DNA of 37,500 nt from Glandiceps talaboti (GCF_964340395.1 NC_135561.1:4665001-4702500); one strand, 5' to 3'. Numbered from the stretch's first letter, positions 23,026 through 33,775 are shown. A program made the numbers and translations. The notes: generated from the letters alone by a model not told the origin.

Positions 23026-23079
<54 letters not shown>
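22852..23079. repeat. Compound (TCTG)n-(TATG)n microsatellite
   Basis: About ten TCTG units, then about 45 TATG units with small interruptions (taatacatgtctg near 22988). Confidence 0.98.
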
Positions 23080-23083
<4 letters not shown>

Positions 23084-23676
23084 GATATGTCGTTTGATGT
23101 GTGTCTTCGTCTACTGTGTTATGCCAGCTTTTGGTGTTCCCCACGTTTGCAATAATGGTACTATTGTTATTCTATACAAAAATGTGGTTCGTAAACGAAT
23201 ACTAGAAATGTGAAAGAGAACATAAAATTCAAAGTATACTATACATACAAGATATGATAAATGTCATATGTTTATATATATGCCAGAGAGAACGTTTGAA
23301 GTAACCTTTACCAGAGTCACAGCTGGCTGAGTGTTAACACTGATGGAAAAAACGAAAACCAATACTAATCTACAGAAATAATATACACCTGTATACTTTT
23401 ATGTGCGACAATGACACTTTTATAGTTGACGGTGGATTTTCAAAACGCCCCAAAGCAAATAGCAATCCCTGTGTAAGCTTTCTATCGATCGTGTAATCTA
23501 AGAATTGATATTGAGGTCATTTCTTATCAGAGATGTTTCAGCTGTATCTATAATGATTTATCTTGAAGCTATTGTACGGTCTCATTTAACAATGGCAATT
23601 TAAAAATCACACTTCTTCTTGAAAACAAATTTAAAACTAAGGCATAATATTGCATTGTACGAACATGCATGTATGC
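23080..23676. other. Non-coding stretch
   Basis: Between two tetranucleotide arrays; nothing recognised. Confidence 0.45.
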
Positions 23677-23790
23677 ATACATACATACATACATACATAC
23701 ATACATACATACATACATACATACATACATACATACATACATACATACATACATACATACTCAAACACGCACACGCACGCACACACGGAG
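23677..23790. repeat. (CATA)n microsatellite with CACG tail
   Basis: About 21 CATA units followed by cacgcacacgcac. Confidence 0.98.
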
Positions 23791-24952
23791 GGATGGACAG
23801 ACGTACGTACATCATATACATATATGTGGATATAAACCTTGAAAGTTTTTTGTTTTGTTTTTAAATATGTGTGAGGGAATTATAATATGATTTTCATCAT
23901 TGTATCTGTATTGCATTGCTAGTTATATGTGAACATACGAGTATAATGAAACGTAATACCGTAAAGTCAACGTTCTGTCGTGTACACTTGCACAGAGATT
24001 TAAAAAAAGATGCATCATAGAACAATCATGCTGTCCAGCTGATTCTTCCTAAGCTTAACTACAGCACCGTAGACTATATTACGACATAAACACCTGTATT
24101 ACCGTTATAATATATATAAATCTAGGTAATTTGTTGGTAATCTATTGCACAAATCGTTCCTTTAGTTGTCTCCATACCTAATCCTAGAACCAGTCTTTGT
24201 AATTTGCACCACTCGCAAAAACGTACACCCCAACGAATTTACCAATTTATTTCCGCGTACACCTTTGTAACATTACCTTATTACCCTTTGCGTTATGGAA
24301 ACCTATCAATCTTGAATGTTCCTATCATCAGTTAAATGTTAAACAAACATGTTTAAAAAATTACTAATTACTAGCTAGTTTTAATTTACAACGCGACATT
24401 TTCAAAGTCATCACTCACCTGTCCTGTCGGAATTTAGAATGAAAAAGCCTGATGATTAACTACGTCTGGCTTCCATTGCTTCTGATTATAAGGATATTAC
24501 AAAATTACCGGCATATTCATTGAATGAGTGTCCTTACATCTTTATAGTCTACGTGACATATTAACTTCAAAAGAGTCGTTATCGCAAAATTAAAGGTATA
24601 CGTAGAACTATAAGGGTTTTCTTGAAACTTCTAATTCAGAAAAAAAAAACATCTTCCGCTAATTTACTCACTAATTCACTATCATCTTACCATCTGTATG
24701 TGTATTGTGACATGAACATGACCAAACTCCAATGCTCAATACCTTATACATATTCTGAAATAACACATTTACTTCTGTTTACAGAGAGACAAAATGTAAC
24801 ATTTCATGTGTGTGCACGCTAACAGTGCCAGTATTTTGTTTGTCTAATTCGTAACAAAAAAAGTTGTGTGAGATGTAAAGAACTCCATGCCGATTAATTG
24901 AAGCTCTATATAGTCTTTCTTGTCTGGTAGTGTCAACCTGTGATAAATTCAA
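23791..24952. other. Non-coding stretch
   Basis: AT-rich DNA up to the perfect inverted repeat; no gene or repeat recognised. Confidence 0.45.
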
Positions 24953-25117
24953 ATGTTGTCTAGTACCATCGCAAGTAATCGTGCTATTGAACTTGCTTCC
25001 AGATTAAACTTGAGCGGTTGTTCATTCATCCTTTGCTAGGATGAATGAACAACCGCTCAAGTTTAATCTGGAAGCAAGTTCAATAGCACGATTACTTGCG
25101 ATGGTACTAGACAACAT
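24953..25117. repeat. Perfect 80-bp inverted repeat with 5-nt loop
   Basis: 24953-25032 is exactly the reverse complement of 25038-25117; the loop is ttgct (25033-25037). I found no mismatch on reading both arms. A transcript in either direction would form an 80-bp perfect duplex. It has no obvious coding content, and no similarity to the other repeats in the window was seen. Confidence 0.95.
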
Positions 25118-26918
25118 GCCACATGATGCGACGATGTTAAAAAAAAACGTTTTACGTATATGAACTGTACACAGGAAGTGTGTTCTTTGACTGCAGTCTA
25201 ATGTTCAACATACTTATTTTAATATGAGCAATTTGAGTGGAAATTGTATGGTTTTTTTTATATGTACTCCCTTATGATAGACCCTTTAATATGCCTTACT
25301 CTACACCATTCAGCAAAATTGTTAGCTGGAATTGTACCTTTTCAAATATAACTGCAGTCCATACAATAAGTAAATCTTCCATCTGAAAGAAGTTTATGTA
25401 TATATTTAGCGGAAGATTAGGGGGTTGGAGGTGGGCAATCAACTGTTAATGCAGATATTTAGCGGAAGTATATAGAGGGAAAGCAATCTACAGGTAGCAT
25501 AACACAGTGAAGAATCACTGTGTTATGCTAAAGGTCGAACTTCACTTAGTTTCAAGTAAACGTTTCTTTCCTGTATTTGAGTTAAACGCGGGTTAGTATA
25601 CTCTGTACGTGAATAGGCGCTTGGTAAATATAGGCACTGTATTGATGCATATATTAACCAGTATGTATATGCACTCATTTTATACTGGGCCAATAATTCC
25701 AACTTTAATACTGTGGCTGTTCTCCACTCTAATTCAGTTTGGATTTTTTTTAGATTTTCAGGTAGTGGGTAAACTAGACAGCAGGTACGAAAATAACATT
25801 AATTCTAAAGTAGTTAAATTTGTTCTATTTGAAGTTATTTTTCTGAAAGAAACGTCATACATCCCTGAAATGCAATGGAATGACCTAATGACGCAATATT
25901 CCCTCTTTGCCAATGTATAGGTACAGTGTAGTTTGAAAGGCAATACATTTAGTTTTTCATCTAATTTTGTGTTTCGAACTTATGGATTATTTTAAGGTTG
26001 TGAAATCCTCAATGATCTTGTCGTACATATATACAAGGACGCAGAAATTTCACTATGTACCGTAAATAATGATCTACTTACTCCTTTGTAATTATGTTCG
26101 CACCAGATATGCCTGGCGGGTTTCTTTTAAGTCCTTTATATTGACCAAGTGAATAATACAAGGTAGTTATTATACGGTAAATCTAGATTCTTCACACGTA
26201 TATTGTTTTCGCCTGAACCCTAGAATTTTTTCCCCACAAGCACGGCACACATACATTGTACCATTTCAATATATTTATAATTCAATACAAAGACCTCTGG
26301 AAGAAAAAGTCGATAGAAATTGTGTACACAGGCGAAGGTAGTAGATTAGCAAACACGCCAAAAACCGCAAAAGACTTGATACACTATTTATAGACTACAT
26401 TCGTTTGGTTGTGTAGTCAACATTCCTTGAACAGCCCTGGTGTATGCTGAGTCTATATGTATACATATTGAATAGTTTGCAGCTGATGTGGTTTGACATC
26501 AAATTATGTATTAGTTAATTAGAATGGGTACTCTAAAGATGATTATAAGCATTCAACTTAACAGTGAAAATAAATATTAGACGCTTAATTGCAATTAAAC
26601 AGTCACCAATGATTGCAATTTAAAGATCAAAGTATTGAACCGCCCGGTATTCCGGTAATCCTGGTCCACGAATTTTGATTTTGTGTAATCTTTCTTGTGT
26701 TTTATATAAGACCATGTTGCGAAATTCAATGAAAGCTAAATGAACTACAATAGCTGCATGGTATTTTGCGGTATATTAAAGAAACCAATATCATTTACAA
26801 CTGATTGATAGTCGACGATGCGAATAAAAGTGAGTCCCTTGTAAGAGTTAATAAGCAGACTGGAATAACACAATTTCCTTACTTTCAAGGTTACATTAAA
26901 GTAATATAGTAAGTCTTA
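25118..26918. other. Non-coding stretch with a short hairpin
   Basis: Contains the 16-bp perfect hairpin at 25495-25530 and two copies of atttagcggaag about 50 bp apart (near 25407 and 25458). A 103-codon plus-strand ORF at 25609-25920 starts at a non-ATG codon, has a hydrophobic N-terminal half and resembles no family I know. Confidence 0.45.
25495..25530. repeat. Perfect 16-bp hairpin
   Basis: Arms tagcataacacagtga (25495-25510) and its exact reverse complement (25515-25530) flank the loop agaa. There is no T-run and no gene next to it, so its role is unknown. Confidence 0.9.
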
Positions 26919-27201
26919 TAAAATGGGGTTTTAAGTAAGCAAGACACGACATCTACTGTTAAGATCTGTATTTTAACGTTTCGGCTTCACATTGGAGCCT
27001 TCATCAGGATAACAGCACGACTGTTGTGGTGTAAGAGTCCTGCCAATGGACCAATGGCAGGACAGACGTCACTGCCAGGACTCCTACGCCATGACAGCCA
27101 TGCTCTTATCATGGTAAAGGCTCCAGTGTGAAACCGAAACGTTCAAATAAAGATCTTAACAGTAGAAGTTGTCTCTTGGTTACTTAAAAACCCATTTTCC
27201 T
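26919..27201. repeat. Long imperfect fold-back element with a hammerhead-like motif (Penelope-like LTR remnant?)
   Basis: The left side (ggttttaagtaagcaagac, then ctactgttaagatctg, then acgtttcggcttcac) is the reverse complement of the right side (gtgaaaccgaaacgtt, then aagatcttaacagtag, then ttggttacttaaaaaccc). Inner blocks (aagagtcctg/caggactcct and ctgccaatgg/ccattggcag-like) also pair, so almost the whole 283 bp can fold. No ORF is supported. Paired pLTR-like arms with hammerhead motifs are a known feature of Penelope-like elements; assignment to them is inference. Confidence 0.7.
26966..27015 (-). ncRNA. Hammerhead-like motif, minimal helix III type
   Basis: On the minus strand: CUGAUGA (27001-27007), helix II GGCU (26996-26999)/AGCC (26983-26986) with a 9-nt loop and one extra A, GAAA (26979-26982), a one-pair helix III A-CG-U, U17, and an outer helix I of CUGU/ACAG. 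The minimal helix III (GAAACGU) is the form described for hammerheads of Penelope-like elements. The base of helix I pairs poorly, so this is either degenerate or dependent on dimerisation. The right arm of the fold-back has lost the CUGAUGA box. Confidence 0.45.
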
Positions 27202-29192
27202 TTCCCAAGATGCGCTTGTACTATAGGCGTCATCATTTTGTAGTTGGACTGAACCCGGATTCATAACAAAACCAAGTGTTTTAGTAAGTGAAGGTTTTAC
27301 TTTCAATATGCTGAACATGCTCTCGTGGTTCTTTAAGTACTGTACCTTATCATACGGCAAACGTCTACTTAATTCAGTACCGTAAATACAAGAGTGTTTG
27401 TGACCAGTGAGCGTCATTGTATATAAACATTGGGTGTGTAGTACTAAGTAAAAGTTTCATGATTAAAGTTAGGGTTGTCGAACGTAGAATTTTAAATGTT
27501 CAAAAGTACACACGGTAAACTTGAACAACAAACATCTGTGCTGATTTTGTATTTTCGCGACTCTAATATGAAATATGAAGTGATATGTATTCATAACGTC
27601 ATTGTTGTAAACATCAGTAAGCTTGTCTATGAATCATTTAGTGAGTTTTGTGATAAATGACTTGAGCTAAATTGAGCTAAATTACTGTACTAATAGGAAA
27701 CTGACTGATTCCTTTGACTTTTCATTTGAAGATGTAATGAAATAGCAATAAGGTTAGTAAATTTAAAAAAAATTCGTTTGGCTCCAACCCATATTATGTA
27801 TTTGTCTTCTGTTAGCCTCAAGGATAAAGTGATAGTGCATGACGATCACTGAAAAAGGAAATGTTGATTTAACGTCAATATTGCTTTGGGTTTTCACCTG
27901 CTAGGACAGTGCATGTATACCCATTTATAACGAACTGGTAAATGTATAGTGAGGAGTGCCTTGTAATCCACCAATATTGACACACATACATGAAGCCTTA
28001 ACAGTTATTTTTCAAATATTGCAGAGTACACAGTAAGGTAATGAGAGACTGTTAATAGTGCAAATTTGAAGACTGTAAGGCATAACCTTGGCCGATTTGA
28101 GCGCTCGTCTGATCAATTAAAGTACATGCTCTCGTCACTCTTTAGAAATGGTTGTAATGTTCTTACAATATATTCTTTGTTTTGAGTACCCAGTCGTTTT
28201 TATTTCCGTATCCAAGATGTAAACGTTCCTCGTGTCAATTCTGTATGCAGGATTGTCTTTAAGAAAATGTTTAGAAAATTTTGGTGATGCACAACTAAGA
28301 CGCCATTGTTCATCAGATCTAGATTTTCATTTTCTTTCCACCTGATGTCACGCATCCATCATGGAATAGACCGGGAGACTCAGGATGAAAGCTGGCAACT
28401 GATACTGTACAAAGTTTCAATGTACTAGTAGTTGAAGTATAACTTGCACAGGAGAGTCCACATCAGCGTTTTAATGTTTCTATCTCAATCAACTGTTGCT
28501 ATAGTGACTGTTAACAAAGTATGACTATATGTTCCTCTTTCCTGTGTTCTTAAAAAAATTACCCGCCTCGTACTATTACTGTTTACAGAAATTTGAACCC
28601 TAAGAATCAGCTTATCAGATTAAAAAATATCGGATTAGTAGACTAGCTCTCCTAATAAACATATGGTTATGAAGTGATCATCTGCACACAATAGATACAT
28701 TCATCGACCACTGATGGCACAATCAGCTTTGAATTTTTACTGTTCGTATTCATCACACCAAAACCGGTAATTCAATCAGCAGTTCCGTGATGATCGTTTC
28801 ATTTCATTATAAATGTTAAGTATAATGTTTCCTTAACTATCGATTATTATGTTCCTTCTTTTCCTCAGCATGACTCATTATTTTTCATATAAATTATAAA
28901 TGATAATGCTACAATTATTGTTTTCTTTAGAGGTTGTTAAAATGAATTATGTTCTAATGTGTTGATATCGATTACTAATGTCAGAGTAATAGTCCAATAA
29001 ACACTCTTAATTTTCTGTTTAGTGGGTTGTCTCTTATTAATAACAATGAAAAGCTCCGGATCCAGTTAATTTGTACTCTAAATGTAATCGTCCTGCAGGC
29101 AATAAAATAAGTAATCAAGGTAGCCGTGGGTATAAACACTGCAGATTGTATAAGGTTAAAATAAACTTAGTCTCGCGACTCAACATGAGCGC
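27202..29192. other. Non-coding stretch
   Basis: Unique-looking AT-rich DNA. The 77-codon minus-strand ORF at 27184-27417 abuts the fold-back element but shows no reverse transcriptase, GIY-YIG or other recognisable motif. Confidence 0.45.
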
Positions 29193-29193
29193 A

Positions 29194-29273
<80 letters not shown>

Positions 29274-29310
29274 GGTCGGTCGGTCGGTCGGTCGGTCGGT
29301 CGGTCGGTCG

Positions 29311-29386
<76 letters not shown>

Positions 29387-29388
29387 GA
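29193..29388. repeat. (TGTC)n microsatellite with an internal (GGTC)n block
   Basis: About 19 TGTC units, then about 10 GGTC units (29271-29312), then about 19 TGTC units. The ORFs on both strands are repeat translations. Confidence 0.98.
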
Positions 29389-30185
29389 TAATTAGGCCAA
29401 GAAGAATACAATGCCAGAGGAGGGTGACAGATATTATGTCATTATTTTCCTTTTTACATTCTATTCAATCCAAAACTAAACGAATTCCTATTGATTATTG
29501 AAACCACTACTGTTTAAATAAGATCGATCTACGACTGGCACAGGTTAATGTTACTACATCTCGAGGGTTTAGACCACAATTAAAGTGTAATTAAACAGTA
29601 CTACTTTATAATGACTGTCAGGACATAATCAAGAAATGCACTGTATTCAGTGACTGAAGATTTAAGAGAGTCGCCCGCCTTTTCCAATTATATATTACAA
29701 TTAACGGTAAAGCTAATATACGCTAACACAATGATGTCATTGGAGAGGCTAGTATTTCATTCCACATGGTTTGTAACCAGTGTATAAGTCTTAGATTGCA
29801 TGATGTATAGGACTCCCTTTTCGACAATACTACAAGTATAGGAACATTAGCGACATGGAACTTTTAATATGTGTAACTTTCAAAGTTAATGAAATAGTGG
29901 TTTTAATACTGGAAGTGCTTCACTTTGTAAACGATTTCTTTAAACAACTCGGACATGCGTCTGTTCAATTTAAATCGAAAGTAATGTGCCTAACATGGTC
30001 ACAAAGTAATTATTTACATATGCCTACTAACTACAGTCTGAAACCTGCATCATCTATGATTCATGTTTTAAACTGACTAGGAAACTCCAATTTTGTCACA
30101 AATTTTATGTTATAATGATTGGTTTCAATTACAATGGCTAGGCTCAGCTAGTCACGTGAATATCGCTGTATATGTATATGTATAG
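29389..30185. other. Non-coding stretch
   Basis: Nothing recognised; a 73-codon ORF at 29855-30076 is unsupported. Confidence 0.45.
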
Positions 30186-30630
30186 AAGATGCAACGAAGG
30201 AGCAAACAGATAAAAGTCAGCATCATACACTGTTATGTCGTTGTATATAAGATACAGTGAAGGGGTAAACAAACATATAAATCAACATCATACTGTTATG
30301 TCGCTGTATATGTATGTAAGATGCAGTGAAAGGGTAAACAGACATAAATCAGCATCGATCACGTCATGTCGAGTTCTTTACTATGTCAGATACAGTGAAG
30401 GGGTAAACAAACATATGAATCAACATCATACTGTTATGTCGCTGTATATGTATGCACGATGCAGTGAAGGGGTAAACAGACAAATATAAATCATCATATA
30501 CTGTTATTTCGTTGTACGTATATAAGATGCAGTGAAGGGGTAAACAGACATAACTCAGCATCGATCATATCATGTCGCGTTCTTTACTATGTAAGATACA
30601 GTGAAGGGGTAAACAAACATATAAATCAAC
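30186..30630. repeat. Minisatellite, seven copies of a ~69-bp unit with subfamilies
   Basis: The block gat(g/a)cagtgaaggggtaaac starts at about 30188, 30251, 30320, 30389, 30458, 30526 and 30595, so spacing is 63, 69, 69, 69, 68 and 69. Units differ in the second half. Copies 3 and 6 share cagcatcgatca..catgtcg.gttctttactatgt and are 206 bp apart, and copies 2, 4 and 7 share an aaacaaacatat-aatcaacatca form. This indicates a partial three-unit higher-order pattern. ORFs across it are by-products. Confidence 0.9.
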
Positions 30631-31449
30631 ATCACGTAAAGCTAGATTATATATGCTGTCATATACCACATTCTATCCTTTATTTCCAAAATTATACAAA
30701 GAAGTGAAGGCAGCTGCTGCGTTGTTAATTCCATTACAGTCTTTATAAAGTGTAAAGACGAATCAACTTTGAGAGCACTTAACATGAAAGCACTGTTACC
30801 AAATGACCCACTTGAAATGTACTTAATGCTTGTTTGTAATTGATAAATTGACAAGATCGCGTAACCCTCAGGTATTCACGCATATTTGCTTATCAGTTGT
30901 GACTGCATACAGTTATACATACCTAAATGTCAGAAAAAACTTTTGACATTTTGTTTCCGTTCTATGTTATTTCTCCTGAACATATATACATAGTTAAGAA
31001 TTTGCAACATGCCGGTTGGAAAATCAAGTCCTAATGATATAATTATTATTAACTGAACACCGGATCCGGAGCTACCTGATAAGCGTAAGAAACACATACA
31101 CTTTGGTTGCTCCTTTACTTATGGGCTAAAAAGCATGTACTGATCATTATGCTGTCAAATGTGTTCTGAAGTGAAATTATAATAAGCAAATAAATTGCAA
31201 GAATCAGATTTTGAAAAGTTCCAAAACCAACAGTCTCGCGTGAGTGTAAAAAACAAAACTGAAAACACAAGAAATTAGATTGACAAGTGTTTATAGATGA
31301 TCGACAGTCAAACTTCCTGCTAGTGGCCTACACTGCCTAGGGATATTTGGAAAGAAAGAATCATCAATGTATCGAAGGCAAAGATTGTGCAGTTAAGTAT
31401 TTGCACTTGGCCCTCACTGTCTATATATTAGCTTGATAATAGATTCTTG

Positions 31450-31451
<2 letters not shown>
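30631..31451. other. Non-coding stretch
   Basis: AT-rich DNA after the 69-bp minisatellite; nothing recognised. Confidence 0.45.

Positions 31452-31545
<94 letters not shown>
31452..31545. repeat. (TA)n array flanking the hammerhead repeat, left side
   Basis: About 46 TA units end directly before the dispersed repeat; a shorter array (31677-31720) continues after it. Confidence 0.98.
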
Positions 31546-31546
<1 letters not shown>

Positions 31547-31556
31547 CTCGGTGAGT

Positions 31557-31675
31557 ATCAATCTGCTAAGACAGTGCTCTATACCGCAGTGGCAGAGCGC
31601 AATAGTTTTGGTAGAACTGGAACTCTTTCTTGGTTGTAACTCGGAGTTTCACGCATAGTGCGATCATCAGACAAC

Positions 31676-31676
<1 letters not shown>
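31557..31676 (-). repeat. Second copy of the hammerhead-bearing repeat, embedded in (TA)n
   Basis: It shares atcaatctgctaag, gtataccgcagtggcagagc-like sequence and the whole hammerhead region with 13747-13856, apart from a roughly 10-bp insertion. It is bounded by (TA)n tracts on both sides (31452-31545 and 31677-31720), which suggests insertion into, or growth beside, a TA microsatellite. Confidence 0.85.
31633..31675 (-). ncRNA. Candidate type I hammerhead ribozyme
   Basis: Minus-strand order: helix I 5' strand GUUGU (31671-31675), CUGAUGA (31664-31670), helix II CGCA-CUA-UGCG closed by a U.U apposition (31651-31663), GAA + A15.1 (31647-31650), helix III A-C-U/A-G-U with a 3-nt loop, U17 cleavage position, helix I 3' strand ACAAC (31633-31637). 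All invariant core nucleotides and all spacings fit the hammerhead. The exception is the 10.1-11.1 pair, normally G-C and here U.U, which may weaken or abolish cleavage. Three copies in the window share this U.U. Similar small type I ribozymes are known from Penelope-like elements and retrozymes. Activity is inferred, not shown. Confidence 0.6.

Positions 31677-31720
<44 letters not shown>
31677..31720. repeat. (TA)n array flanking the hammerhead repeat, right side
   Basis: About 20 TA units directly after the dispersed repeat. Confidence 0.95.
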
Positions 31721-31721
<1 letters not shown>

Positions 31722-31799
31722 CCTAGTGATAATGCTGTGCCATGATTCGCTAGAATCAGTCACGTGATAGGAAAATAGAATGACCATCAACTTTTACAT

Positions 31800-31811
31800 G
31801 GTCACGTGACC
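31800..31811. promoter_or_regulatory. Perfect palindromic E-box / CLEAR-like site
   Basis: GGTCACGTGACC is a 12-bp perfect palindrome containing GTCACGTGAC, the form bound by MiT/TFE and USF-type bHLH factors. Another CACGTG lies at 31760-31765. They precede a GC-rich stretch with a direct repeat (ccac-gcg-gttcacagca, near 31813 and 31853). No gene is adjacent, so function is uncertain. Confidence 0.3.
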
Positions 31812-31886
31812 ACCACGCGTTCACAGCAGGCAGCTTCTGACGATGTCGTCTGCCACCGCGAGTTCACAGCATGAGGTATATTATAA

Positions 31887-32081
31887 AACACATATTGCCT
31901 GGCCTATATTTGGGCTATAGCACCCGTTCATTACCCCCTCGTGACTGTGAGTTACCAGAATCACATGCTATTTCCCTCGGCCTTTGGCCTCGGGAAATAG
32001 CATGTGATTCTGGTAACTCACAGTCCCTCGGGTGTAATAAACGGGTGCTATAGCCCGAATATAGGCCAGACAATATGTGTT
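31887..32081. mobile_element. Fold-back MITE-like element
   Basis: The inverted repeat begins AACACATATTG at both ends. Its arms (about 31887-31975 and 31992-32081) agree at roughly nine positions in ten, including a perfect inner block catgtgattctggtaactc. The centre (ccctcggcctttggcctcggg) is GC-rich against the AT-rich surroundings. No ORF belongs to it. The family is not identified, and flanking target-site duplications are not clear. Confidence 0.7.
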
Positions 32082-33339
32082 CAAAAACATCTTTGTGTAT
32101 GGTGAATATTAATTCAAAAGACAGCTTGGACAGCTACGTTTGAATCATGCAGCAACCAATACTAACCTAGCTTTTCACATACATGTAGATAAGCCCGGTT
32201 CAAAATATCTTGACGGCGATCTTGAAACACAATGGCTTTCAGTATTTTCCGATATCTGTTTTTTCAATATATCATGTTACCTCCATTCTATATTTTAAAT
32301 ATATCATATTTATGCCATTAAGTAAGTAGGAAAACTCCTATCATTTCATTGTAACGAGTCAAGAAAAGGTATTTAGACTTTAGGAAAGCTATCATCACTC
32401 ACGACGTCTCATTAGCCACGGTGTTCTATCAGACAGAGATAAGTAACAGCTCATATCTTGAAACTTTCCTACACTTAAACTATTCACTAGAGAGAAATGG
32501 ATGTATGTTTATCTCATGAACGGTAAGTCTTCAAAATACTCAATTTATCTCTGTTGGGACATTTTCAACTATTTTCGCGCCCAGTGAAAACTGAGACTTA
32601 ACTTTATACTTCGCACGCTCTGTATGATATTACCCGACGGTATGTTATGTCCATTGGACGGTTGTGTCTTTATTTATGTAAGAAAGTCATAAATTTATGC
32701 AAATAATCCACGCTCGAGGACGTTTTCCCCGAACACATCCCAATATCAAACCATCGATTTTTGGCCGGGTATTGTGTTACGTTATTCTCTAATAAGAAAC
32801 ATTATAAACTCGTCTGTTCTGATAGATTCATTATTTTGAATTAGCTGTATGTTTTTTAACGACTATTGACAACATCAACGCCCCTAGCCGCAATTAAAGC
32901 AAGTAACATAATACTAGTATACAGCTTTCAGAAAACATTTGATCAAACTCAATGTTTTGTAATCTAATGGCATTACGTGGCGTGGTTGCACGATACCGTC
33001 CTGTGGATATATCTTCTAAGTATACTGTCAAATACATGTATCCTTGCAGAATTTCAATTGTTTTCGAGGTCCTATAAAACTTACTTCATATATCAAAATA
33101 AAAAAAAAAACATATCACGACTCGGGCGTGAATTCCTGAAAGCGGACGAATTCGGATCTTGACAGATCATGACTTAATAACACCAGAAAAAACAGTTCGT
33201 AAAAGATCGAAATATACTATGAGGTCATTACCCTATATTACCATTTCGTCGTATCACCGTGAGTGCCGTTTAAAATTTCCACATAGTGAAATAAATCGAA
33301 AGATGAGTGTCATTTTCAATTGCGTAAATGACACGAACG

Positions 33340-33340
<1 letters not shown>
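32082..33340. other. Non-coding stretch
   Basis: AT-rich DNA, nothing recognised; ORFs at 32977-33383 are short and partly repeat-derived. Confidence 0.45.
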
Positions 33341-33381
<41 letters not shown>

Positions 33382-33450
33382 AAGTATGTATGTATGTATG
33401 TATGTATGCATGTATGTATGTATGTATGTATGTATGTATGTATGTATGTA

Positions 33451-33530
<80 letters not shown>

Positions 33531-33547
33531 CGTCCGTCCGTCCGTCC

Positions 33548-33591
<44 letters not shown>

Positions 33592-33672
33592 GGCTGTGTC
33601 TGCATGTATGTATGTATGTATGTATGTATGTATGTATGTATGTATGTATGTATGTATGTATGTATGTATGTA

Positions 33673-33705
<33 letters not shown>

Positions 33706-33775
33706 ATATGCATGTATGTATGTATGTATGTATGTATGTATGTACGGTATGCATGCATGTGTGTATGTATGTATG
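33341..33775. repeat. Long compound (TCTG)n-(TATG)n-(TCTG)n-(TCCG)n-(TCTG)n-(TATG)n microsatellite
   Basis: About 435 bp of alternating tetranucleotide blocks, with an internal TCCG block at about 33524-33548 and a short (TG)n at 33673-33690. The 130-184-codon ORFs on both strands are pure repeat translation. Confidence 0.98.

Noticed and set aside
22852-23761. CRISPR-like or satellite array
   Set aside because: Units are 4-bp simple repeats without spacers; the genome is eukaryotic.
25609-25920. 103-codon plus-strand ORF with a hydrophobic N-terminal half
   Set aside because: Starts at a non-ATG codon, AT-rich composition, no recognised motif; likely chance in AT-rich DNA.
27184-27417. 77-codon minus-strand ORF beside the hammerhead-bearing fold-back, considered as a retroelement protein remnant
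   Set aside because: No reverse transcriptase or endonuclease motif visible; part overlaps the repeat arm.
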